From NCBI RefSeq assembly GCF_001945445.1, contig NZ_MSXW01000026.1, positions 269,937-333,936 on the forward strand: 64,000 nucleotides of DNA. Reading direction: 5' to 3'. Position 1 is the first letter of the stretch; the number at the start of each line of letters is the position of its first letter. Below are positions 25,453-32,838 of this stretch, one piece after another. The notes under the pieces are model-generated. The model was given only the letters and a program-made list of their open reading frames with translations. It did not search any database and was not told where the DNA came from. This DNA comes from Pseudomonas sp. PA27(2017). GTDB lineage: Bacteria; Pseudomonadota; Gammaproteobacteria; Pseudomonadales; Pseudomonadaceae. The translations under genes were made by a program, and so were the position numbers.

Positions 25453-26433
25453 ATGGCCATGAACACTCCACGCAAGATGCTGGCATGCGCGGTATTCGCT
25501 ATCGCCGCCACCGTGTTGCCCGCCCAGGCGGACAGCTACCCGCAGGGCAACATCAACTTCGTCGTGCCCTTCCCGCCCGGCGGCGGTACCGATATACCCT
25601 CGCGTCTGCTGGTACAGCAGATCGGCAAGGAAACCGGCTGGAATTTCGTGGTCGAGAATCGTCCGGGCGCGGGCGGCAACATCGGTCTCGCGCAGCTGGC
25701 GCGCGCCACCGCCAATGGCCAGTACATCGGCATGGGGCAGACCTCGAACCTGGCGGTCAACCCATCGCTGTACAAGGACATTCCGTACGATTCGATGAAG
25801 GACTTCAAACACATCGCGGTCATCTCTACCCAGCCCATGGTGCTGGTGACCCATGCCAAGTCGCCAATCGAGAATATTGAAGGTTTCCTCACGGCCGCCA
25901 AGAAGGCCCCGGGCAGCGTACTTTTCGGCACACCGGGCTCGGGCACCGTCGCCCACCTGTCGGTCGAGCTGCTGTCGAGCGAAGCCGGTATCGAGCTTAC
26001 CCACGTGCCCTATCCCGGCATCGCCCAGGCCATCTCGGACGTGATGAGTGGCGTGGTCGACGTGTACATCGGCAGCCTGCCCAGTGTTCTGCCGCACATC
26101 CGCTCCGGCTCGATCCGTGCCCTGGCCGTTACTTCGGCTGAGCGCAACGCGGTGCTGCCGGACGTCCCCACCGTGGCCGAATCGGGCTTCGCGGACTTCG
26201 AAACCAGTGACTGGAAAGGTGTCGTCGGGCCGGCCGGCATGACCGACGAGCAAGTGGCGAGCCTCAACGCCGCGATCAACAAGGCCCTGCAATCCGAGCC
26301 GCTGCGCAGCTCGCTGGAAGCCGAAGGCAGCACCGTGGTGGTCGAGGACAGCCAATGGTTCTCCACGCTGCTCTCCCAGGAGCTGGAGCGCTGGGCAAGC
26401 GTCATCAAGACCTCGGGCGCGACCGTCAACTGA
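25453..26433 (+). CDS. Bug/TctC periplasmic substrate-binding protein (system 2)
   Basis: A 326-residue receptor with signal peptide to about AQA (residue 26), then YPQGNINFVVPFPPGGGTD, the Bug ligand loop, and VVENRPGAGGNIGLAQLA. The frame is open to 25405, but AGGAA 7 nt before the ATG at 25453 and the signal peptide set the start. It leads a complete tctC-tctB-tctA operon that points away from the iclR-type gene. It differs clearly from the system 1 receptor, so the two carriers probably bind different acids. Confidence 0.92.
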   Translation: MAMNTPRKMLACAVFAIAATVLPAQADSYPQGNINFVVPFPPGGGTDIPSRLLVQQIGKETGWNFVVENRPGAGGNIGLAQLARATANGQYIGMGQTSNLAVNPSLYKDIPYDSMKDFKHIAVISTQPMVLVTHAKSPIENIEGFLTAAKKAPGSVLFGTPGSGTVAHLSVELLSSEAGIELTHVPYPGIAQAISDVMSGVVDVYIGSLPSVLPHIRSGSIRALAVTSAERNAVLPDVPTVAESGFADFETSDWKGVVGPAGMTDEQVASLNAAINKALQSEPLRSSLEAEGSTVVVEDSQWFSTLLSQELERWASVIKTSGATVN

Positions 26434-26507
26434 AACCGGCCGGCGCCTTCCTCGGCTGCATGAGGGCGCGAGAGTCACCCTATCCCACTGATGCTGAGGA
26501 GCCCGAT

Positions 26508-26963
26508 ATGCCGGCTCGCAATTATCAGGATGTCGTCGTCGGCATCCTTATCGCCCTGTGCGGCTTCGCTGTGGCCGCCTATTCATCGAGCGCCTTCAAC
26601 GCCGGCACCCTGCAGCGCATGGGGCCCGGCATGTTTCCCCTGGCAATGGGCGGCCTTCTGGTATTTCTCGGCCTGTTACTGAGCCTGGTTTCGCTATTGC
26701 GCACGCAGGTCGTCAAACCCATCGAGGTGCAGTGGCGGCCTGCTGCGCTGGTGCTGATCGCAGTCACCCTGTTCGCCGTCAGCGTCAAGACGCTGGGCCT
26801 GCTACCTGCGGTGCTGGCGGTGGTGCTGGTCTCCTCGTTCGCCGAGAACAAGGCCCGCATCGCTCAGGTGGCGATCCTCGGCGCCGTGCTCTGCGCGCTG
26901 GCCTACCTGATCTTCCAGGTCGGCCTGGGCATGAACTTCGTCCTCATTCGGTGGGACTTCTGA
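26508..26963 (+). CDS. Tripartite tricarboxylate transporter small permease (system 2)
   Basis: A 151-residue TctB protein with four hydrophobic segments and the family signature RMGPGMFPLAMGGLLVFLG. A longer upstream frame exists, but GAGGAG 6 nt before the ATG at 26508 marks the start. Its stop TGA shares a base with the ATG of the next gene (TGATG), so the two permease subunits are translated together. Confidence 0.88.
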   Translation: MPARNYQDVVVGILIALCGFAVAAYSSSAFNAGTLQRMGPGMFPLAMGGLLVFLGLLLSLVSLLRTQVVKPIEVQWRPAALVLIAVTLFAVSVKTLGLLPAVLAVVLVSSFAENKARIAQVAILGAVLCALAYLIFQVGLGMNFVLIRWDF

Positions 26964-28465
26964 TGTCTGAAAACATACTGCTCGGCCTCGAGACCGCGTT
27001 CTCGATGTACAACCTGTTCTACTGCTTCGTGGGCGTGTTTCTCGGCACTCTGCTGGGGGTGATTCCCGGCATCGGCGTGCTGGCAGCGATCTCCATGCTG
27101 TTTCCGATGACCTTCCACCTGGAGCCCACCGCCGCGCTGATCATGCTGGCGGGCATCTGGTACGGCACGTCCTACGGTGGCAATACGGCGTCCATCCTGC
27201 TCAACGTGCCCGGCTCGCCCTCCAACGCCGTGACTTGCCTGGACGGCTACCCCATGACCCTGCAGGGCCGCGGCGGTATCGCGCTGCTGATGACCACCGT
27301 GGCCTCATTCTGCGGTGGCTCGATCGGCATCATCCTGCTGATGAGCTTCGCGCCGACCATCAGCGCCTACGCCCTGAACTTCTCCTCGGCCGAGTACTTC
27401 TCGCTGATGCTGCTGGGGCTGGTGGCGGCGTCCAATATCTCCGGCGGCTCGGTGATCAAGGGTCTGATCATGGTGACCTTCGGCATCCTGTTCGGCACCG
27501 TGGGCAGCGACATCTACACCGGCACTCGGCGTTTCGATTTCGGCATTCTGGACCTGGCTGACGGCATCAACCTGGTGGCGCTGGCGATGGGTCTGTTCGG
27601 CGTGGCCGAGGTGATCTCCAGCATCGGCAAGGTCGACGGCAGCCGCGTAGACCGCAGCAGCCTCAAGCTGTCCGCCATGAAGCCCACGCGCGATGACGTC
27701 AAACGCTCATGGATGCCAATGGTGCGCGGCTCGTCCATCGGCTCGTTCTTCGGCACGTTGCCGGGCACCGGCCCATCGATTGCCGCCTTCATGGCCTACG
27801 CAGTGGAACGCCGCGTCGCCAAACAGCCCGAGCGCTTCGGCAAAGGCGCCATCGAAGGCATCATGGCCCCCGAGTCAGCCAACAACGCGGCCGACCAGAC
27901 ATCCTTCATCCCCACTCTGGCCCTGGGCATTCCCGGCAGCGCCACCATGGCGCTGATGCTCGGCGCGCTGATGATCCACGGCATCGCCCCTGGCCCACAG
28001 CTAATGACCGATCAGCCGTCGTTGTTCTGGGGGCTGGTGATGAGCTTCTGGATCGGCAACGTGCTGCTGGTGATCCTCAACGTGCCGCTGATCGGCCTCT
28101 GGGTTCGCCTGCTGATGGTGCCTTACAAGCTGCTGTTTCCGGCGGTGCTGATGTTCATCTGCATCGGCACCTACAGCGTCAACAACAGCGCCTTCGACGT
28201 GTTGCTGGTTGTGGTGTTCGGTGCCATTGGTTACGGCATGCGCGTGCTGGGTTTTCCCGCCGCACCGATGCTGCTGGGCTTCGTGCTCGGCCCGATGATG
28301 GAAGAACACTTCCGCCGCGCCATGCTGCTGTCGCGCGGTGATTTCTCGACCTTCATCGACCGCCCGATCAGCGCCACCGTACTGGCCTTCACGGTATTCG
28401 TGCTGCTCCTCGGCTTGCGCCCGCTGTTCAGCAGAAAGGCGCCCGCTGCGCAGTTGCCCAACTGA
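26963..28465 (+). CDS. Tripartite tricarboxylate transporter large permease (system 2)
   Basis: A 500-residue TctA permease with GVIPGIGVLAAISMLFP, YGTSYGGNTASILLNVPG and GTLPGTGPSIAAFMAY, the same three conserved loops as system 1. The start is fixed by overlap with the preceding tctB stop; the frame further upstream lies inside tctB. An intrinsic terminator follows within 25 bp, closing the operon. With system 1 it gives two full tripartite carriers within 12 kb. Confidence 0.93.
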   Translation: MSENILLGLETAFSMYNLFYCFVGVFLGTLLGVIPGIGVLAAISMLFPMTFHLEPTAALIMLAGIWYGTSYGGNTASILLNVPGSPSNAVTCLDGYPMTLQGRGGIALLMTTVASFCGGSIGIILLMSFAPTISAYALNFSSAEYFSLMLLGLVAASNISGGSVIKGLIMVTFGILFGTVGSDIYTGTRRFDFGILDLADGINLVALAMGLFGVAEVISSIGKVDGSRVDRSSLKLSAMKPTRDDVKRSWMPMVRGSSIGSFFGTLPGTGPSIAAFMAYAVERRVAKQPERFGKGAIEGIMAPESANNAADQTSFIPTLALGIPGSATMALMLGALMIHGIAPGPQLMTDQPSLFWGLVMSFWIGNVLLVILNVPLIGLWVRLLMVPYKLLFPAVLMFICIGTYSVNNSAFDVLLVVVFGAIGYGMRVLGFPAAPMLLGFVLGPMMEEHFRRAMLLSRGDFSTFIDRPISATVLAFTVFVLLLGLRPLFSRKAPAAQLPN

Positions 28466-28486
28466 TCGTTTGGCTGAGCACAAAGG

Positions 28487-28516
28487 GCCGCAAGCGAGAG
28501 TTTGCGGCTCTTTTTT
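28487..28516 (+). terminator. Intrinsic terminator of the second tct operon
   Basis: GCCGCAA and TTGCGGC pair around an 8-nt loop and are followed by TC and six T residues on the plus strand. It lies 21 bp after the tctA-type stop and touches the end of the convergent prpF-type gene. Confidence 0.85.
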
Positions 28517-29726
28517 ATGCCCCTTGCACCAGCGCCGCCGCCAACTCCTGCGACGCGTTGTACAACGGCACGTGCCCGCGCTGCAGCACCTGGGCGCTGC
28601 GGCGGTAGGCGACGGTGCTGACCTCCAGCCCGGTACCGGCATCGCGAGCCACCACCGTGGCGTCGAGAACACCGGCGGGGTTTTCCATGGCTACCGCATA
28701 TTCGGCGAACTGCTCGCCGACTTGCGGTGTGGCTGCGGCCAGGCGGGCGGCGACGGTGCCGGGTATCAACGTGGCAGCGGCCAGGCAGCAGCCGCCGGAC
28801 ACGGCCATCGAGGCGTGCAAGGTTTGCGGGGTGAAGTAGCGCACCGAGAGTGTGCCGCCGTTCATAGCCGGGCCGATGATGCACACCTTGGGGATGGTTT
28901 CGCTGCGGCTGATGTCCTCGCGGCTCATCGGCTCGCCACTGCGCTTTTTCAGGCCCATGCGCAGCCCCGCCTCGATCCACACTTCACGCAGCGCGTGCAT
29001 GAAGGCGCTATCGGCTTCCAGCTCGGCGAGCGGCTCGCGTGCAGTCTTGCCAAAGGATGCTGCGTCGATGATCACCATCGGCACCGCCACATCCACGCAG
29101 GACACCGGATGGCCGAGAATCTCGTCGAGCGCATTGCCGGTCGGCAGCAAGGCACCGGTCTTGGCGCCGACCGGGTGATGGAGGAACAGATCGACACCGG
29201 GAAACTGCCCCGGCACGCCGGGAATCGCCACCTTGCGCAGGGCGTTGTCGGCGTCGCGCAGCACCCGCCCGGTGGTGATCACGCCGGTGTTGGTATTGCG
29301 GATATCGATCTCGAAATCACCGTTCGCGCCGTCAGCCAGGCCTACGTCCAGCGCCCACAGCGGCAGCGCCGACGACATGTTGCCGCAGTTCACACTCCAG
29401 TCGATGGCCGAGTGGCTGGCGGCCAGTTGCGCCAGGGTGCTGACCAGGCGCAACTGACCCTCGACGTTTTCCAGCTCGACGAAGAATACCTTGTTGCTGG
29501 TCGCCGGGCCGCGGCCCAGGCCGGTGAGCTGGCGGTTGCCGGGCGCCTCGCCATGTAGCGGCACACCCATCAGGTGACGCAGCAGTTCTTCGCGCAAGGC
29601 GATGTCCTGAGGGGCGAAGCGCTCGTCGATGACCAGGCCGGTCGAGGTGCCGCCGCGCATGAAGTGCACGGGAAAGGCCACCACGCCGCCTTCCACGCGG
29701 ATACCTGTCGAAAGGGGCTCATGCAT
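28515..29726 (-). CDS. PrpF-family isomerase, 4-oxalomesaconate tautomerase-like
   Basis: A 403-residue protein of the PrpF/GalD/aconitate isomerase family, which moves a double bond or flips cis/trans geometry in unsaturated tricarboxylates. The family start FMRGGTSTG (22-30), K79 in TSNKVFF and C114 in SVNCGNMSSA correspond to the catalytic residues described for PrpF-type enzymes. A second conserved SGGCCLAAA lies in the C-terminal half. It is encoded right after a MarR gene (8-bp overlap) and ends against the second tct operon. Genomic context fits a tricarboxylate pathway such as the oxalomesaconate branch; the exact substrate is not shown. Confidence 0.88.
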   Translation of the reverse strand: MHEPLSTGIRVEGGVVAFPVHFMRGGTSTGLVIDERFAPQDIALREELLRHLMGVPLHGEAPGNRQLTGLGRGPATSNKVFFVELENVEGQLRLVSTLAQLAASHSAIDWSVNCGNMSSALPLWALDVGLADGANGDFEIDIRNTNTGVITTGRVLRDADNALRKVAIPGVPGQFPGVDLFLHHPVGAKTGALLPTGNALDEILGHPVSCVDVAVPMVIIDAASFGKTAREPLAELEADSAFMHALREVWIEAGLRMGLKKRSGEPMSREDISRSETIPKVCIIGPAMNGGTLSVRYFTPQTLHASMAVSGGCCLAAATLIPGTVAARLAAATPQVGEQFAEYAVAMENPAGVLDATVVARDAGTGLEVSTVAYRRSAQVLQRGHVPLYNASQELAAALVQGA

Positions 29727-30210
29727 TGCCGGTCACTCCTGCTGCTGTGGGTCGTTTGGCGGCACTCAGGCGCTGCGAGAAGTTCTGGTCCTGGAGCGCC
29801 TGGGCAGCCGACTGCAACACCAGGCGCAGTGGATGGCCGATCTCCTGCTCGAGCCGTTCTATGGCACGGAAGGTCGCCGCCCAATGGCCGATCAGCACGG
29901 GCATCAGCCGCTGCCCGGCCGGTGCCAGGTGAATTTCGCTCTTGCGCGCATCGGCGCCGCGTTGGCGGGTGATCAGGCCGTCCGCCTCCATCTGGCTCAC
30001 CGTCTGGCTGATCGCCCCTTGAGTCAGGTGGGTGCGCGCGGTGATCTCGGTGATGGTCTGCGCGCCCGCCTCGATGGCGCGCAGCACTGGCGTATAGCGC
30101 GCGCGGTAGGTGAGGCCCATGTCCTGATAATGCTGCTCGGCGCCCCGCTCCACCAACTCGGATACGTAGCGCAGCAACTCACCCAGGCCGGGTTCGATCT
30201 TCATGGTCAT
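29719..30210 (-). CDS. MarR-family regulator
   Basis: A 163-residue winged-helix regulator with the MarR core TITEITARTHLTQGAISQTVSQMEADGLITRQRGADARKSEI-like, given here in short: the recognition helix lies in LTQGAISQTVSQME and the wing contains GADARKSE. The ATG at 30210 has GGAG 6 nt upstream; ATGs at 30222 and 30204 are other options. Its stop overlaps the prpF-type start by 8 bp, so both are one transcript. A perfect 18-bp palindrome 29 bp upstream is the probable self-operator. Confidence 0.88.
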   Translation of the reverse strand: MTMKIEPGLGELLRYVSELVERGAEQHYQDMGLTYRARYTPVLRAIEAGAQTITEITARTHLTQGAISQTVSQMEADGLITRQRGADARKSEIHLAPAGQRLMPVLIGHWAATFRAIERLEQEIGHPLRLVLQSAAQALQDQNFSQRLSAAKRPTAAGVTGNA

Positions 30211-30238
30211 CGACGGCTCCATCAGCACCTTTGCCAAA

Positions 30239-30256
30239 TACATTAGCGCTAATGTA
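30239..30256. promoter_or_regulatory. MarR-type operator
   Basis: TACATTAGCGCTAATGTA is a perfect 18-bp palindrome in the spacer between the marR-type gene and the divergent GNAT gene. Size, symmetry and position are as expected for a MarR dimer site that controls both directions. Confidence 0.72.
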
Positions 30257-30301
30257 GTTCTCCAGCAACGAACATCCATCGCCTGTCCCGGAGACCACCC
30301 C

Positions 30302-30760
30302 ATGTCGACCCTGACCTTTCGCAAAGCACAGCGCGCCGACCTGGAAACCATCGTCGCTCTGCTGGCCAGCGACTCACTCGGCCAGGCTCGCGAAGATGCC
30401 TCCACGCCACTGCAAGCGGCCTACGTCAGCGCCTTCGAGGCCATCGACGCCGACCCGAACCAGGCGCTGGTGGTGGTCGCTGACGCGGGCCGGGTGATCG
30501 GCACCCTGCAGCTGACCTTCCTGCCGAACATTTCGCGCCTGGGTGCCTGGCGTGCACAGATCGAGGCAGTGCGCATCGACCCGAACTGCCGTAGCGCCGG
30601 CATCGGCCGCGAGATGTTCCTGTGGGCCTTCGAGCAAGCCCGCGCACGCGGCTGCCAACTGATCCAGCTGAGTTGCGACCACACCCGCAAGCACGCCCAG
30701 CGCTCCTATGAAGGGCTGGGCTTCGAGGCTTCGCATATCGGCTACAAGAAGGCGCTATAG
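30302..30760 (+). CDS. GNAT-family N-acetyltransferase
   Basis: A 152-residue acetyltransferase: LTFRKAQRADLETIVALL at the start, the acetyl-CoA loop IDPNCRSAGIGREMFLWA in the middle and HAQRSYEGLGFEASHIGY at the end. GGAG precedes the ATG at 30302; a longer frame from 30203 would overlap the marR-type gene. The gene is divergent from marR-prpF across the MarR-type palindrome, so it may belong to the same regulon. It ends 16 bp from the convergent aldo/keto reductase. Confidence 0.87.
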   Translation: MSTLTFRKAQRADLETIVALLASDSLGQAREDASTPLQAAYVSAFEAIDADPNQALVVVADAGRVIGTLQLTFLPNISRLGAWRAQIEAVRIDPNCRSAGIGREMFLWAFEQARARGCQLIQLSCDHTRKHAQRSYEGLGFEASHIGYKKAL

Positions 30761-30776
30761 CCTTAACGCTCCTCTT

Positions 30777-31640
30777 TCAGGCCAGGGCGTCCAGTTCGGC
30801 CAGCAACGCAGGGGGAATTACCAGCTCGCTGGCGCTGAGATTCTCTTGCAGGTGCGCCACCGAGGAAGTGCCCGGAATCAGCAGGATGTTCGGCTTGCGC
30901 TGCAGCAGCCAGGCCAGCGCCACCCGCAGCGGCGACGTTTCCAGGCGCGCCGCCACGCTGGACAACGCCTCCGATTGCAGCGGCGAGAAACCACCCAGCG
31001 GGAAGAACGGCACGTAAGCGATGCCCTGGCGGGCCAGTTCGGCGATCAGCGACTCGTCGTTGCGGTGCGACAGGTTGTAGTGATTCTGCACGCAGACCAC
31101 CGGCGCGATGCGCTGGGCCTGGCTGATCTGCACCGCCGATACGTTGCTCAGGCCCAGCTGACGAATCAGCCCCTGGCGCTGCAAGTCGGCCAGGGTGCCG
31201 AACGCCTCCTCGATGGACGCTTCGTCGGGGGCATGCAGCGTACCCCACGCCCGGAAATTGACGACGTCCAGCGCTTCGAGCCCCAGGTTGCGCAGGTTGT
31301 CGTGCACGGCCTGCGTCAGTTCGGCGGGCGTCGCGGCCGGGTGCCAGGATGTATCCGCTTCACGCCGGGCACCGACCTTGGTGACCAGCACCAGCTCATC
31401 GCCATAGGGGTGCAATGCTTCGCGGATCAGCTGGTTGGTGACGTGCGGACCGTAGAAGTCCGCGGTGTCGATATGGTCGACCCCGGCATCGCGCGCGGCA
31501 CGCAGCACCGCCAACGCCGCAGCGCGATCCCGGGGCGGGCCGAACACATGGGGCCCGGCGAGCTGCATGGCACCGTAGCCCATGCGATTGACGGTGCGTT
31601 CATCGAGAGTAAAGGTACCGGCCTGGCTGGCGTTGCTCAT
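30777..31640 (-). CDS. Aldo/keto reductase
   Basis: A 287-residue NADPH-dependent aldo/keto reductase. DHIDTADFYGPH carries the catalytic Asp and Tyr, ELVLVTKVG the Lys, and VQNHYNLSHR sits in the substrate/cofactor region; the NADPH-binding IPGTSSVAHLQENL is near the C-terminus. The group is YdbC/YajO-like. A LysR gene starts 100 bp away on the other strand, a common pairing in which the LysR protein controls the reductase. Confidence 0.9.
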   Translation of the reverse strand: MSNASQAGTFTLDERTVNRMGYGAMQLAGPHVFGPPRDRAAALAVLRAARDAGVDHIDTADFYGPHVTNQLIREALHPYGDELVLVTKVGARREADTSWHPAATPAELTQAVHDNLRNLGLEALDVVNFRAWGTLHAPDEASIEEAFGTLADLQRQGLIRQLGLSNVSAVQISQAQRIAPVVCVQNHYNLSHRNDESLIAELARQGIAYVPFFPLGGFSPLQSEALSSVAARLETSPLRVALAWLLQRKPNILLIPGTSSVAHLQENLSASELVIPPALLAELDALA

Positions 31641-31740
31641 GTCATCTGCCTCGATCAGTGGATGTCGAGGCCACTATAGGCGTTGACCACTGCGCCGATA
31701 ATCGAGTGCAATCAGCACAGGTCGTACGGGAGAGCGAACA

Positions 31741-32643
31741 GTGAGCACCGACATTCAGGATCTGCTGGCCTTCGTGACCGTGGTGAACGCCGGCGGTTTT
31801 CGCGAAGGCGCGCGGCTCAGTGGCAAATCCGCCTCCAGCCTGAGCGACGCCGTGCGGCGCATGGAGGCCGGCCTTGGCGTGCGCCTGCTCAATCGCACTA
31901 CGCGCAGCATCCTGCCGACCGAAGCGGGCCGCCTGCTGATGGACCGCATCGTACCGGCGCTGGGCGAAGTGACCTCGGCGCTGGACGTGATCAACGACTT
32001 TCGCGACCGCCCCACCGGCACCCTGAAACTCAACGTGCCACTGAGCGCCGCGCGGCTGGTCCTGCCCACGCTGATCACCCCGTTCCTGAAAGCCTACCCC
32101 GACATCCGCGTTGAAGTGATCGCCGAGGAAAGCTTCGTCGACGTGCTGGCGGCTGGCTGCGATGCCGGCATTCGCTACGACGATCGCCTGGAACAGGACA
32201 TGATCGCCGTGCCCATCGGCCCGCGCCTGCAGCGCTGCGCCACCGCGGCCTCGCCCGCCTACCTGGACGCCCACGGCCGCCCCGAACACCCGCGCGACCT
32301 GCTGCAGCACGCCTGTCTGCGCGGCAAGTTCCCCAGCGGCGCGATGCCGTTGTGGGAGTACGAACGCGACGGCGAGATCATCAGCGTCGACCCCGCCGGG
32401 CCGCTGATCGTACGCATCGGCGGCGCCGTCGACCTGGCCGTGCAGGCGGCGATCGATGGCCTGGGCTTGATCTACCTGTTCGAGGACTGGTTGCGCCCGC
32501 ACCTGCAGAGCGGCGCGTTGGAACCGGTACTGGAACCCTGGTGGCAGAGTTTCTCGGGCCCGTTTCTGTATTACCCAGGGCGCCGCTACCTGCCCTCGCC
32601 GCTCAGGGCCTTTATCGATTTCGTCAAGGCGGCGCCCTGCTGA
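31741..32643 (+). CDS. LysR regulator divergent from the aldo/keto reductase
   Basis: A 300-residue LysR protein of the CrgA/AaeR-like subgroup: IQDLLAFVTVVNAGGFREGARLSGKSASSLSDAVRRME forms the DNA-binding head (residues about 3-40), and the substrate domain begins near residue 90 (TGTLKLNVPLSAARLVL). The start ATG at 31744 is also possible; GTG at 31741 is used. A dyad AGTGG-N9-CCACT at 31657-31675 in the spacer may be its site, though it is not a T-N11-A type. Confidence 0.88.
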   Translation: MSTDIQDLLAFVTVVNAGGFREGARLSGKSASSLSDAVRRMEAGLGVRLLNRTTRSILPTEAGRLLMDRIVPALGEVTSALDVINDFRDRPTGTLKLNVPLSAARLVLPTLITPFLKAYPDIRVEVIAEESFVDVLAAGCDAGIRYDDRLEQDMIAVPIGPRLQRCATAASPAYLDAHGRPEHPRDLLQHACLRGKFPSGAMPLWEYERDGEIISVDPAGPLIVRIGGAVDLAVQAAIDGLGLIYLFEDWLRPHLQSGALEPVLEPWWQSFSGPFLYYPGRRYLPSPLRAFIDFVKAAPC

Positions 32644-32838
32644 GCATCCATGAATGGGGTTTATGTGGCAAAGTCGCACCCGAGCGAATCGCCGCGCTGA
32701 CTGACTCGGCCAGATGAAACGGGAAACGGCTGCTGCGCGACAGGCTCGTGCCTGGGTAAGCCGCCCAGTCCGCCCGGCATCTCAGGTACGAACCCATGCC
32801 CCAGCTGCAGCTCCCCATCCCACCCAGAGCCCTTGCGC

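Noticed and set aside
16178..28465. Idea that the two tct operons are a recent duplication
   Set aside because: The binding proteins and permeases share family motifs but differ widely in sequence, and the operons face opposite ways with different neighbours.
31657..31675. AGTGG-N9-CCACT dyad between the aldo/keto reductase and its LysR gene
   Set aside because: Arms are short and the spacing is not T-N11-A, so it is mentioned with the LysR gene but not listed as an operator.
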